NCBI RefSeq assembly: GCF_016785095.1
Contig: NZ_JAEKJB010000011.1
Coordinates: 124,001-188,000 of the forward strand
DNA from: Alloalcanivorax marinus
Lineage (GTDB): Bacteria > Pseudomonadota > Gammaproteobacteria > Pseudomonadales > Alcanivoracaceae
DNA: 64,000 bases
Reading direction: 5' to 3'
The notes below the pieces were generated by a model, which had not been told where the DNA came from, ran no database searches, and saw only the letters and a program-made list of their open reading frames with translations. Below, one piece after another: positions 45,991 through 54,720 of this stretch (within the stretch, counting starts at the first letter, position 1; each line of letters begins with the position of its first letter). The position numbers were made by a program, and so were the translations under genes.

Positions 45991-47007
45991 ATGGTGGATG
46001 AAAGAAAGTCGGTGGTGGTGACGCAGAAATTCTTCGACGGGGAAACTATCCGGTTCCTCGAGGAAAACGGCTGCGATGTTACCGTGGCCCGTTTCCCGGA
46101 GGGCGTCACCGACGCCACCGCCGGCGAGGCGGAGTTGATCGCTCTGCTCGCCGAGGCGGACGCCTGGATCGTCGGGCACGCCCAGGTGACCTTGAGCCTG
46201 CTGCAGGCGCTGCCGCGCCTGAAGATCGTGGCGCGGCGGGGTGTCGGCTACGAGAAAGTGGATCTCGATGCCGCCCGGCAAACCGGCAAGGTGGTGACCA
46301 TCGCCGCCGGTGGCAACGAGGAAAGCGTGGCGGACCGCACCCTGGCATTGATGCTGGGCGTGGCCCACCGGCTGCGCGAATCGCAGCAGCAACTGATCGA
46401 CGGGCCGGGCGCGATTTTGCTTGGTCACGATCTCCACGCGCGCACGGTGGGCATCATCGGCTTGGGGCGCATCGCCCGCAACGTGGTGCGCAGGCTGAAG
46501 GCGTTCGACGCCACCGTGCTGGTCCACACGCCGCGACCGGACCCGGCCTACGCGGATGCCATGGGCGTCGAGTACGTGGATCTGGACACCCTGCTCGAGC
46601 GCGCCGATTTCGTCTCCCTTCATGCGCCGTTCAAGCCGGAAACAAAGCACCTCATCAACGCCGGGCGGTTGGCCCTGATGAAACCGGACGCCTTTCTGAT
46701 CAATACCGGTCGTGGCGGCCTGGTCGATGACCGGGCCCTGCTGGCCGCGTTGCAAGAGGAGCGGTTGGGCGGGGCCGGATTGGATGTGTTTGAAAGTGAA
46801 GCCAACCCGGCACTCGCGGATGTCACCCGGGAACTGGTGCGACGGCCGGACGTGGTCGCCACGCCCCACTCCGGCGCGTCCACCCACGAGGGACTGCGGC
46901 GTACCAATCAGGTGGCGGCCCGTTGCGTGGTGTCCGTGTTGAACGACCAAGAGCCCCCGTCCGGTTGCCTGATCGTGGGCCACTCCCGGCTCCGGCCCGT
47001 TTATTGA
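45991..47007 (+). CDS. D-2-hydroxyacid dehydrogenase
   Basis: NAD-dependent oxidoreductase of about 338 residues of the phosphoglycerate/formate dehydrogenase family. NAD-binding GIIGLGRIARNV, the arginine in LINTGRGGLVDDRAL, and the catalytic histidine in TPHSGASTHEGLRR are visible. The ATG at 45991 has GGTGA 7 bases upstream; a TTG at 45973 is an alternative. In this cluster it could oxidise a hydroxy acid made by the LeuCD-like hydratase, or supply the reverse reduction. Confidence 0.88.
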   Translation: MVDERKSVVVTQKFFDGETIRFLEENGCDVTVARFPEGVTDATAGEAELIALLAEADAWIVGHAQVTLSLLQALPRLKIVARRGVGYEKVDLDAARQTGKVVTIAAGGNEESVADRTLALMLGVAHRLRESQQQLIDGPGAILLGHDLHARTVGIIGLGRIARNVVRRLKAFDATVLVHTPRPDPAYADAMGVEYVDLDTLLERADFVSLHAPFKPETKHLINAGRLALMKPDAFLINTGRGGLVDDRALLAALQEERLGGAGLDVFESEANPALADVTRELVRRPDVVATPHSGASTHEGLRRTNQVAARCVVSVLNDQEPPSGCLIVGHSRLRPVY

Positions 47008-47027
47008 AAGGTAAAGAGGATGCTTTT

Positions 47028-48443
47028 ATGAGACAGGATTCAGAAGACACTATTAAGATCATCGTGCCGTGTGGTTCTCTTGGGGCCGGCGTGCGTGAGG
47101 AGGAGGTCGCGCGGGGGTTCCGCCTCGGCGCCCAGGCCATCGCCACCGATGCCGGGTCCACCGATAGCGGCGCCGCCTATCTGGCGATGGGCAAATCAAA
47201 AAACAGCCGGGGCGCCGTGAAGCGGGATCTGCGAATCCTGATGACGGCGCAGGCGGAGCATGGCGTGCCGTTGATCGTGGGCACGTGCGGCCAGGCCGGC
47301 GGCGATCTGAATCTGGCCTGGACCCGGGACATCGTGTTGGAAGTGGCCCGGGAACTCGGGCTTGCCCCGCGCATCGCGCTGATCCACTGCGAGCAGGATA
47401 AAGCAACGCTCAAGCGGCTGAACGGCGAAGGCCGCATCACGCCGCTGCCGCCGCTGGGTGATCTGCAAGACGAAACCGTGGACCAGTGCGAGCATATCGT
47501 CGCCGCCCTGGGCGTTGAGCCCTTCGTCGAGGCTCTTGACCAGGGCGCGGACATTATCCTCGCCGGGCGCGCCACCGATACCGCGGTGATCGCCGCCTTC
47601 CCGATCTGGAAAGGTGCTCCCTGGGGCCCGGCCTGGCATGCGGGAAAGATCGCTGAATGTGGCGTGCAGTGCGCGGAGAACTCCACCGGGGGGGCGGGCG
47701 TCCTGCTTTGTATCGACTCGGCGGGATTCGAGGTGGAGCCGTTGGACCCGGGCAACCGCTGTACCCCCAACAGCGTGTCCGGCCACATGCTCTATGAGAA
47801 TACCGACCCTTTCCGCCTGACCGAGCCCGGCGGCATTCTGAACGTGACCGATGCGGAGTACCGCTCAGTGGATGAGCGCCGGGTCCGGGTCACCGGCTCC
47901 CGCTGGGAAAACCAGCCCTACACCATGAAGCTGGAGGGCGCCGCCGCCGGTGCTTACCAGACCATCATGCTGGTCGGTATCCAGGATCCGGATGTGCTGG
48001 AGGACATCGACGGCTTCCATGATCGCCTTCTGGCGGCGCTGAATGAGCGCACCCGGCAGTGTATTCCGGAGGACGAGCTGGGCGAATTCCATATCTCCCT
48101 GCGTATGTATGGCTGGAACGCGGTTACCGGAGTGACGCCGCCCCCGAGCACGGCCACGCCGCCGGAGCTGGGGATGCTGTTCGTCGCCACGGCGGCCACT
48201 CAGGATCTGGCGAACACCATCGCCCACGCCTGCAACCCCTACTTCTTCCATTACCCGAGCATCATGGGCAAGGAGTTGCCGTCCTACGGCTTCGCGTTTT
48301 CGCCGGCGGACATCCCTTGCGGCCGCATCTATGAGTTCAAACTCAATCATGTCGTCCAGCTGGATGACCCGTTCGAGCTGGTCACCACCGAGTGGGTTGG
48401 CGTGGGCGATGCCAACGAATCCGAGGAGAAAGCGCGTGCCTAA
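47028..48443 (+). CDS. AtuA-like (DUF1446) protein
   Basis: Protein of 471 residues of the acyclic-terpene-utilisation AtuA-like/DUF1446 family. Marks are VPCGSLGAGVREEEVARGF, DAGSTDSGAAYLAMGKS, VGTCGQAGGDLN, ILAGRATDTAVIAAFP and NSTGGAGVLLCID. The biochemical role of the family is not settled; in several catabolic clusters it accompanies a DUF4387 protein, as here. AGAGGA lies 8 bases before the ATG. Its last eight bases overlap the GTG start of the DUF4387 gene. Confidence 0.88.
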   Translation: MRQDSEDTIKIIVPCGSLGAGVREEEVARGFRLGAQAIATDAGSTDSGAAYLAMGKSKNSRGAVKRDLRILMTAQAEHGVPLIVGTCGQAGGDLNLAWTRDIVLEVARELGLAPRIALIHCEQDKATLKRLNGEGRITPLPPLGDLQDETVDQCEHIVAALGVEPFVEALDQGADIILAGRATDTAVIAAFPIWKGAPWGPAWHAGKIAECGVQCAENSTGGAGVLLCIDSAGFEVEPLDPGNRCTPNSVSGHMLYENTDPFRLTEPGGILNVTDAEYRSVDERRVRVTGSRWENQPYTMKLEGAAAGAYQTIMLVGIQDPDVLEDIDGFHDRLLAALNERTRQCIPEDELGEFHISLRMYGWNAVTGVTPPPSTATPPELGMLFVATAATQDLANTIAHACNPYFFHYPSIMGKELPSYGFAFSPADIPCGRIYEFKLNHVVQLDDPFELVTTEWVGVGDANESEEKARA

Positions 48444-48744
48444 ACTGCGTGAAGTATGTCGTCATGTTCGGTCGAAGCAGGCGGGTCCTTTCTGGATCAC
48501 TTTCGATATCTACTTCGACAGCCGGGAGAGCTTTGACCTTTATCACCAGAGCCCGGCGCTTTCCGTGGAGCGGTTCGCCAGCCTCTACGGCGCCGATCCG
48601 GCCTTGGTGAAGCGTATCCCGGTACCGCAACTGAGCATGGTGAAGATTTCCTACCCCCGGCTGACGCCCCAGGGCGGCATGGTGGAGCGGGACATGCATG
48701 CCGGCCAGCAGTACGCGCGGCTACTGGATGTTCCGCTCGATTAA
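48436..48744 (+). CDS. DUF4387 small protein, AtuA-like partner
   Basis: Protein of 102 residues matching the DUF4387 pattern: LREVCRHVRSKQAGPFWITFDIYFDSRESFDLY and, after it, VERFASLYGADPALVKRIPVPQLSMVKISYPR. It starts at GTG 48436, overlapping the upstream gene by eight bases, so the two are translationally coupled and probably form a complex. In some organisms the equivalent domain is fused to the AtuA-like chain. The open frame extending back to 48331 is an overlap artefact. Confidence 0.88.
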   Translation: MPKLREVCRHVRSKQAGPFWITFDIYFDSRESFDLYHQSPALSVERFASLYGADPALVKRIPVPQLSMVKISYPRLTPQGGMVERDMHAGQQYARLLDVPLD

Positions 48745-48756
48745 GCGATGTGCCGA

Positions 48757-48849
48757 CCTTATGTGCATCACGGTCCCCACATAAGGCATTGCTCGCCCGT
48801 CGTTGGGCGGGCGCGTGCTCTCCGGGCGGAGAGCACGCGCCCTTTTTTT
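48757..48849 (+). terminator. Terminator leader ahead of the CaCA gene (possible attenuator)
   Basis: Three hairpins in a row: CCTTATGTG / CACATAAGG (48757-48786, 12-base loop); CGCCC / GGGCG (48794-48809); and a 15-pair stem GGGCGCGTGCTCTCC / GGAGAGCACGCGCCC with a GGGC loop (48809-48842) followed by seven T. CGCCC at 48794-48798 could instead pair with GGGCG at 48809-48813, opening the foot of the terminator stem. Only 26 bases separate the T-run from the CaCA start codon. Confidence 0.85.
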
Positions 48850-48875
48850 CGTAACCATTCGCTCCGGCTTTTGTC

Positions 48876-49835
48876 ATGCTTCTCTCCTGGTTGGCATTGA
48901 TCCTGGGTCTGGCGATATTGGTCTGGAGCGCCGACCGCTTCATCGATAGCGCCTCCCTGTGCGCGCGCCGACTCGGCGTGCCGCCCCTGTTTATCGGCAT
49001 CATCATCGTCGGCTTCGGTACCTCGGCGCCGGAGTTGGTGGTGTCCGCCATCGCCGCTTCGCAAAACAGCCCCGAGCTGGCGCTGGGCAATGCGTTCGGT
49101 TCCAACATTGCCAACGTTGGCCTGGTGTTGGGGCTGGCGGCGTTGGTCCGGCCGATCCATTCCCGCTCGCCGGTGATTCGGCGGGAAATTCTTCTCCTGC
49201 TCGGCGTCAGCCTGCTGGCCGGCGGGTTACTGCTCGACGGCGAGTTGGGGCGCGGTGACGCGCTCGTTCTTCTCGCCGCCTTCGTGGTGTTGCTGGCCTG
49301 GTCGGTGAAGAAGAGTTTCAGTGGCGGTCCTTCCGCCGATGATCCCCCCGGCAATGAAGCCGGCGCGGGCACCGGCGCCGCCCTGGTCTGGCTGCTGGTC
49401 AGCCTGGTTCTGTTACTGGCCTCATCCAGGTTACTGGTCTGGGGCGCGGTTCAAATCGCCCTGTCCCTGGGCATCAGCGAACTGATCATCGGGCTCACGG
49501 TGGTGGCCCTGGGCACGTCCCTGCCGGAACTGGCCAGCGTCATCGCGGCGGCGCGCAAAGGCGAGCACGACCTGGCGCTTGGCAACATTGTTGGTTCCGG
49601 CCTGTTCAACACCCTGGCGGTGGTCGGCCTGGCCGGCGTGATCACGCCCTTCCCGGTGGCCGATGGGCTGCTGTACCGGGATTGGCCGGTGATGGTCGCG
49701 CTGGTGGTGATGCTGCAATTGCTGGCCCTGATCGGTGGAGCCCGAGGGCTGCGCCTGAGCCGGTGGGTGGGGGCGCTGCTTCTGGCCATCTACGTGGGCT
49801 ATCTGGGCTGGCTGAACGCCGGGCTGGGCCTTTGA
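48876..49835 (+). CDS. CaCA-family Na+/Ca2+ antiporter, paralogue 2
   Basis: YrbG-type exchanger of 319 residues homologous to the gene at 23620. Alpha-repeats are GFGTSAPELVVSAIAASQN with GNAFGSNIANVGLVLG, and VALGTSLPELASVIAAARKGE with GNIVGSGLFNTLAVVG. No good ribosome site is seen before the ATG, and a strong terminator ends 26 bases upstream. It lies inside the CitMHS catabolic run, where it may export calcium that enters with the tricarboxylate. Confidence 0.88.
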   Translation: MLLSWLALILGLAILVWSADRFIDSASLCARRLGVPPLFIGIIIVGFGTSAPELVVSAIAASQNSPELALGNAFGSNIANVGLVLGLAALVRPIHSRSPVIRREILLLLGVSLLAGGLLLDGELGRGDALVLLAAFVVLLAWSVKKSFSGGPSADDPPGNEAGAGTGAALVWLLVSLVLLLASSRLLVWGAVQIALSLGISELIIGLTVVALGTSLPELASVIAAARKGEHDLALGNIVGSGLFNTLAVVGLAGVITPFPVADGLLYRDWPVMVALVVMLQLLALIGGARGLRLSRWVGALLLAIYVGYLGWLNAGLGL

Positions 49836-49872
49836 TCGCGATTCGTCATCTCTTTCTATCGGAGTAAACCCC

Positions 49873-51243
49873 ATGACCCTTGCAAGACGCCTCGCCCTCT
49901 ACGCCCGGGATTTTCCAGTGACGGACATTCCCGAACCGATACGCGCCATTGCGCGCAGCCGTTTTCTGGATAGCCTGGCATGCGTGTTGGGCGCCTACGG
50001 TGCCGCGCCGGTAAACGCCGCGGTGGCCCATGCTTCGTCGGTGCCCGGTGTCTGTGGCGTGTTCGGGTCGGCGCGGAAGAGCACGCCGGAGGCCGCCGCC
50101 TTCGCCAACGGCGTGATGGTACGCTTCCTGGATTACAACGACGGCTACATGGGTCTGGAGCCGGGCCACCCCAGCGACAACATTCCCGCCTGCCTGGCGG
50201 TGGCCCAGGCGGAACGGGCCGGTGGCGAGGAGCTGATCGCCGCCATTGTGCTGGCCTACGAAATCCAGATGCGTCTTCAGGACGCCGCCAGCCTGAACAA
50301 GAAGGGCTGGGACCACGTGAACTACATCAACGTGGCCACGGCAGCGGCGGTTGGCAAACTGATGAAGCTGGAGCCGGACGCCATCGAGCAGGCCATCAAT
50401 ATCTCGCTCAGCGGGCATCTGGCCCTGCGCCAGGTGCGCTCCGGCAACCTGTCGGACTGGAAGGGCTGTTCCGCCGCCAACGCCGCCCGCAACGCGATCT
50501 TCTCGGCGCAACTGGCGCGCCACGGCATGACCGGCCCGGCGCCGGTGTTTGAAGGGGAAATGGGCTTCGAAAACCAGGTCACCGGTGCATTGAATCTGGA
50601 CGTGGACCGCTTCGGCACCCTGGAGAACGGAGACTTCGCCATCCGCCGCTCGCTGACCAAGACCTTCCCCACCAACGGCGAGTTGCATACCGCCGTGTGG
50701 GCCGCCCTCGATCTGCGTGAGCGGGTCGGTGACCTGGCCGGGATCGAGGCGATTCGCATCGAGACCTCCGAATTCAACCGGCGGGTGCTGGCGGACGGTG
50801 CCGACAAATGGCGCCCGCGCACCCGGGAAACCGCCGACCACAGCCTGCCCTACAACGTGGCCCGCGCGTTGCTGGACGGGGACATCACCCTGGATTCCTA
50901 TACCCCGGCTAAGATCGCCGATCCGGCGGCGGCGGCGCTCATGGACCGGACCACGGTGACCGTGGACCCGGCGCTCACCGCGCTGTTTCCCAAGCATCTG
51001 GCTAACCGGGTGATCGTGACGCTGGACTCCGGGGAGCACCTGGTCAGTGAGGTGATCAGCGGGCCCGGTTCCGTGGAGACGCCCATGACCGAGGCCGACT
51101 TCGAGCGCAAGTTCCGCAAGATGGCGGCGCCACATCTCACCGAGGAGGCGCAAGACGCGGTGCTCCGGTTCGTCGCCGATCTGGGCCGACAGCCCGGGTA
51201 TGAGGCGCTCTTCGACGCCATGGCCGGGGCGGTGTCTTCGTGA
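49873..51243 (+). CDS. MmgE/PrpD-family protein
   Basis: Protein of 456 residues in the family of 2-methylcitrate dehydratase PrpD and cis-aconitate decarboxylase. Marks are the FLDYNDGYMGLEPGHPSDNIPA active-site region near residue 90-110, AASLNKKGWDHVNYINVATAAAVGKLMKL, and RSLTKTFPTNGELHTAV. The distant family covers dehydratases, decarboxylases and epimerases of di- and tricarboxylates, so the reaction must come from context. GGAG precedes the ATG, 37 bases after the CaCA gene. Confidence 0.9.
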   Translation: MTLARRLALYARDFPVTDIPEPIRAIARSRFLDSLACVLGAYGAAPVNAAVAHASSVPGVCGVFGSARKSTPEAAAFANGVMVRFLDYNDGYMGLEPGHPSDNIPACLAVAQAERAGGEELIAAIVLAYEIQMRLQDAASLNKKGWDHVNYINVATAAAVGKLMKLEPDAIEQAINISLSGHLALRQVRSGNLSDWKGCSAANAARNAIFSAQLARHGMTGPAPVFEGEMGFENQVTGALNLDVDRFGTLENGDFAIRRSLTKTFPTNGELHTAVWAALDLRERVGDLAGIEAIRIETSEFNRRVLADGADKWRPRTRETADHSLPYNVARALLDGDITLDSYTPAKIADPAAAALMDRTTVTVDPALTALFPKHLANRVIVTLDSGEHLVSEVISGPGSVETPMTEADFERKFRKMAAPHLTEEAQDAVLRFVADLGRQPGYEALFDAMAGAVSS

Positions 51244-52172
51244 GCGGGGCCGTGCATCCTCAGGTGGCGAGGGTCGCCGCGTTGTTGCGCGGCGCCGGCC
51301 TGGTGCCACGGGAAGGCGCGGACATCGAAACCGTGCGGGCGGATCTGGAACGCCTCGCCGCGTTTGCCTCGGCGGACAGCGTGCCGCTGCCCGGGGAGCG
51401 CCTGCTGTCGGTGCCGGGTCCGGGCCGCGCGGTGCCCTGCAAGCTTTACCCGCCCGAGGACGGGGCGCCGCCGGGTCTGCTGCTTTATTGCCACGGTGGC
51501 GGCTTCCGCCATGGCACCCTGGCCGGCTGGGACGCGCCCCTGCGCCAACTGGTGCGCGACAGCGGCCTGGCGGTGCTGTCGATCGAGTACGCTCTGGCGC
51601 CGGAGTATCCGTTCCCGGCGGCGTTCGAAGAGGTGGTGGCGGTGGCCAGCCAGGTCATGGCCGAGGGCGGCGTGGCCGGGCTGAGCGTGGCCCGATTCGC
51701 GCTGGGCGGCGATTCCGCCGGTGCCAATCTGGCGCTGGCGGCGGCCTTGGCTCTGCGCGATGCCGGAGTGGAGCCCCTGGCCTATCTTCTGCTGTTCTAC
51801 GGCGTTTATGCGAAGGAGACCGATTCGGCGTCCTGGCGTTTGGGTGGCGTTGGCGGGCAGGGGTTGTCGGCGGCGTCCATGCGCGAGTATTGGCGCACCT
51901 ATCTGCCGGACGATGACAGCGACTGGCGCGTGCAGCCGCTGCATGGGGATCTGCGCGGGCTGCCGGCCACTCGGTTGGTGGTGGGTGAACTGGACCCGTT
52001 GCTGGATCAGAACCGGGCCCTTCACGGTGAACTGGAAAACGCCGGCGTGGCCTCGGAACTGGTGGTGGCGCCCGGGCTGATCCACGGCGTGCTGCGCTTC
52101 AATGAGCTGGCGTCGGTGGTGCGGGATCTGATTGCCGAGGAAGCGCGGGCGCTGGCCCGCTTTTTCCGTTAG
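51240..52172 (+). CDS. Alpha/beta hydrolase, HSL-type esterase
   Basis: Esterase of 310 residues of the hormone-sensitive-lipase group: oxyanion motif YCHGGGFRHG, nucleophile in GGDSAGANLALAAALAL, acid in VVGELDPLLDQN and base in GLIHGVLRF. It starts at GTG sharing the GTGA overlap with the MmgE/PrpD stop codon, so it belongs to that operon. Hydrolysis of an ester or lactone of the tricarboxylate substrate is an attractive but unproven role. Confidence 0.88.
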   Translation: MSGAVHPQVARVAALLRGAGLVPREGADIETVRADLERLAAFASADSVPLPGERLLSVPGPGRAVPCKLYPPEDGAPPGLLLYCHGGGFRHGTLAGWDAPLRQLVRDSGLAVLSIEYALAPEYPFPAAFEEVVAVASQVMAEGGVAGLSVARFALGGDSAGANLALAAALALRDAGVEPLAYLLLFYGVYAKETDSASWRLGGVGGQGLSAASMREYWRTYLPDDDSDWRVQPLHGDLRGLPATRLVVGELDPLLDQNRALHGELENAGVASELVVAPGLIHGVLRFNELASVVRDLIAEEARALARFFR

Positions 52173-52237
52173 CGGCGGGGGCCACACCGAGACGCTTCGA
52201 GGTGGCGTCCCGCGCGGCTCCGCAGGGTAGAGATTTT

Positions 52238-52273
52238 GTAGGAGCGACTGGGCGGCACTCCGCTTCAGCCGCC
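52238..52273. repeat. REP element, long form
   Basis: GTAGGAGCGACTGGGCGGCA continuing to CTTCAGCCGCC, a long-form REP between the esterase gene and the convergent metF. Confidence 0.8.
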
Positions 52274-52280
52274 TTGTTCT

Positions 52281-53108
52281 TCAAAGGCCGAGGTTGTCGA
52301 GGATGCGCAGAATCGGCGCGGCCTGGTTCATGGTGTAGAAGTGCAGGCCCGGCGCCCCCATGGCGAGCAGCCGTTCGCACAGGCGGGTCACCACTTCCTC
52401 GCCAAAGGCTTTCACCGCCGCTTCGTCATCCTGCAGGTCGGTGAGCCGGCCACGCAGCCAGCGCGGAATATCGGCGCCGCAGTTGTCCGAGAAACGGAAC
52501 AGGTTGGCCACGTTGAGGATCGGCATGATGCCCGGGTACACCGGCGCCTCGCAGCCCCGGCGGCGCAGCTCGTCCATGTAGTAGCCGTAGGCGTCCGCGT
52601 TGTAGAAGTACTGGGTGATGCCGCTGTCGGCGCCGGCATCGATCTTGCGCTTGAAGTGCCCGATGTCGTCATCGAAGCTGCGCGATTGCGGGTGGTTCTC
52701 CGGATAGGCAGCCACTTCCAGGGTGAAGTGATCGCCGGTTTCCTCTCGAATCAGCGCCACCAGTTCATCGGCGTACTTCACCTCGCTCTGGGCATAGCCC
52801 ATGCCCGAAGGCAGGTCGCCGCGCAGTGCCACGATGCGGGTGACGCCTTTTTCCTTGTAGCCATTCACCAGCTCCATGATTTCGTCACGGCTTTGGCCGA
52901 TGCAGCTCAGATGCGGCGCGGTGTCGGCGTGCTGCTCGCGCAGCAGGTCCACCATCTGCCGGGTGTTGTCCCGGGTGGAACCGCCGGCGCCGAAGGTGCA
53001 GGAGAAGAATTCCGGCTTCTTCACCAGCAGTTTTTTCTGGGTGTTCAGCAGTTTTTCCCGGCCCTGTTCGGTCTTGGGCGGGAAAAACTCAAAGCTGATG
53101 CGTTTCAT
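52281..53108 (-). CDS. metF: Methylenetetrahydrofolate reductase
   Basis: FAD-dependent enzyme of 275 residues that makes the methyl donor 5-methyltetrahydrofolate. Marks are MKRISFEFFPPKTEQGREKL, SCTFGAGGSTRDNT, LRGDLP, the FAD-contacting IDAGADSGITQYFYNAD and PGIMPI. It lies downstream of ahcY, with a GGCGTCC repeat element in the gap, as the last gene of the activated-methyl-cycle block. Confidence 0.96.
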   Translation of the reverse strand: MKRISFEFFPPKTEQGREKLLNTQKKLLVKKPEFFSCTFGAGGSTRDNTRQMVDLLREQHADTAPHLSCIGQSRDEIMELVNGYKEKGVTRIVALRGDLPSGMGYAQSEVKYADELVALIREETGDHFTLEVAAYPENHPQSRSFDDDIGHFKRKIDAGADSGITQYFYNADAYGYYMDELRRRGCEAPVYPGIMPILNVANLFRFSDNCGADIPRWLRGRLTDLQDDEAAVKAFGEEVVTRLCERLLAMGAPGLHFYTMNQAAPILRILDNLGL

Positions 53109-53113
53109 TTATG

Positions 53114-53214
53114 CCTCGCGTTGCGAGGCGCTTGACGCTTGACGCTTGACGCCGGACGCCCGCTCGCGAGGCGAGCGCAAAGCGTCCGGCGTCCGGCGTC
53201 CGGCGTCCGGCGCC
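53114..53214. repeat. GGCGTCC palindromic array element, copy 1
   Basis: Fills the ahcY-metF gap. After a small hairpin CCTCGC-GTT-GCGAGG come left-arm units (GCTTGAC repeated three times, then GCCGGAC), a central hairpin CGCTCGC-GAG-GCGAGCG, and a right arm with four tandem GCGTCCG units ending one base before the ahcY stop codon. It has the same plan as the GCGTG family but a different unit. Confidence 0.8.
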
Positions 53215-54603
53215 TTAATACTTGTAGTGGTCGGGCTTGAACGGGCCGTCGGTGCTGACACCGATGTAGTCGGCCTGCTCCTGGGTGAGTTTGGTGATCA
53301 CGCCACCGAAGCCCTGCACCATGTACTGGGCCACTTCCTCGTCGAGATGCTTGGGCAGCACTTCCACCTTGAGCATTTTTTCCTTCACGGTGTCGGAATG
53401 GCCGGCGTAGCCCTGGTCGAACAGGTACATCTGCGCCAGTACCTGGTTGGCGAAGGAGCCGTCCATGATGCGGCTCGGGTGGCCGGTGGCGTTGCCCAGG
53501 TTGACCAGGCGACCCTCGGAGAGCAGCAGCAGGAAGTCGGCGTTCTTCTTGTCGCGCCACACTTTATGCACCTGGGGTTTCACTTCTTCCCATTCCCAGG
53601 TGTCGCGCATGAAGGCGGTGTCCACTTCGTTGTCGAAGTGGCCGATGTTGCAGACCACCGCGCCTTTCTTCAGTGCCTTGAGCATGTTGGCGTCGCACAC
53701 GTTCAGGTTGCCGGTGGTGGTCACCAGCAGGTCGGTGTTGCCCAGCAGTGCCTTGTCCACGGACGCTTCACTGCCGTCGTTGATGCCGTTCTTGTAGGTA
53801 CTGACCACTTCGAAGCCGTCCATGCACGCCTGCATGGCGCAGATCGGGTCAATCTCGGTGATCTTCACGATCATGCCTTCCTGGCGCAGGGACTGGGCGG
53901 AGCCCTTGCCCACGTCACCATAGCCCACCACCAGCGCTTTCTTGCCGGACAGCAGGTGGTCGGTGGCGCGCTTGATGGCGTCGTTGAGCGAGTGGCGGCA
54001 ACCGTATTTGTTGTCGTTCTTGCTCTTGGTGACCGAGTCGTTCACGTTCACCGCCGGCACTTTCAGGGTGCCTTTTTTCAGCATGTCGTAGAGACGGTGC
54101 ACGCCGGTGGTGGTTTCCTCGGTGATGCCGTGAATCTTGTCCAGCATTTCCGGGTAGGTGTCGTGGATGTAGGCGGTCAGGTCGCCGCCGTCGTCCAGGA
54201 TCATGTTGGCGTCCCACAGATTGCCGTCACCGTCGCGGCAGGTCTGTTCGATGCACCACATGTACTCTTCCTCGGTCTCGCCCTTCCAGGCGAACACCGG
54301 CACGCCGGCGGCGGCGATGGCGGCGGCGGCATGGTCCTGGGTGGAGAAGATGTTGCAGGAGGACCAGCGCACTTCCGCGCCCAGGGCCTTGAGGGTTTCG
54401 ATCAGCACCGCGGTCTGGATCGTCATGTGGATGCAGCCGATGATGCGGGCGCCTTTCAGCGGCTGTTCGGCACGGTATTTTTCCCGGATCGCCATCAGGG
54501 CGGGCATCTCGGTTTCCGCGATTTCGATTTCCGAGCGGCCCCATTTGGCCAGGGAAATATCCGCGACTTTGTAGTCCTGCAACGCGTCTGCTTTTGCGTT
54601 CAT
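53215..54603 (-). CDS. ahcY: S-adenosylhomocysteine hydrolase
   Basis: NAD-dependent enzyme of 462 residues that splits SAH to adenosine and homocysteine. Marks are [49 protein letters not shown], the NAD motif [15 protein letters not shown] and the terminal [10 protein letters not shown] chose the ATG at 54603 because TGGAGAAAGC precedes it; another in-frame ATG lies four codons upstream. The mRNA leader contains a SAH riboswitch. Confidence 0.97.
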   Translation of the reverse strand: MNAKADALQDYKVADISLAKWGRSEIEIAETEMPALMAIREKYRAEQPLKGARIIGCIHMTIQTAVLIETLKALGAEVRWSSCNIFSTQDHAAAAIAAAGVPVFAWKGETEEEYMWCIEQTCRDGDGNLWDANMILDDGGDLTAYIHDTYPEMLDKIHGITEETTTGVHRLYDMLKKGTLKVPAVNVNDSVTKSKNDNKYGCRHSLNDAIKRATDHLLSGKKALVVGYGDVGKGSAQSLRQEGMIVKITEIDPICAMQACMDGFEVVSTYKNGINDGSEASVDKALLGNTDLLVTTTGNLNVCDANMLKALKKGAVVCNIGHFDNEVDTAFMRDTWEWEEVKPQVHKVWRDKKNADFLLLLSEGRLVNLGNATGHPSRIMDGSFANQVLAQMYLFDQGYAGHSDTVKEKMLKVEVLPKHLDEEVAQYMVQGFGGVITKLTQEQADYIGVSTDGPFKPDHYKY

Positions 54604-54625
54604 TGCTTTCTCCATTCGTGGTTAG

Positions 54626-54699
54626 CGAATGGGCGCCGTTGTTCGTTTCGACCCCGTTTCATCGAGCCTCGCGGATGTCCGCTGCAGCGCCCCTCGATG
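54626..54699 (-). ncRNA. SAH riboswitch in the ahcY leader
   Basis: On the minus strand, CATCGAG (P1) is followed by GGGGCGCTGCAGC, a small hairpin GCGG-ACAT-CCGC, GAGGCTCGATG closing P1, and after a 17-base linker AACGGCGCCC, whose GCGCCC can pair with GGGCGC to make the pseudoknot. These are the conserved elements of the SAH riboswitch class, in the right order and ending 23 bases before the ahcY ATG. SAH binding in this class is known to raise expression of ahcY. Confidence 0.93.
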
Positions 54700-54720
54700 A
54701 CGATGGGGGATAAGGTTCTT

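Noticed and set aside
44353..46983. Open frame of 876 codons on the minus strand
   Set aside because: It lies antisense to the OprD porin, hydroxyacid dehydrogenase and part of the CitMHS gene, all of which have good motifs and ribosome sites; its composition (histidine, glutamine and valine rich, no domain) is typical of antisense frames in GC-rich DNA.
49846..51309. Open frame of 487 codons on the minus strand
   Set aside because: Antisense to the MmgE/PrpD gene, with no recognisable domain and no plausible ribosome site.
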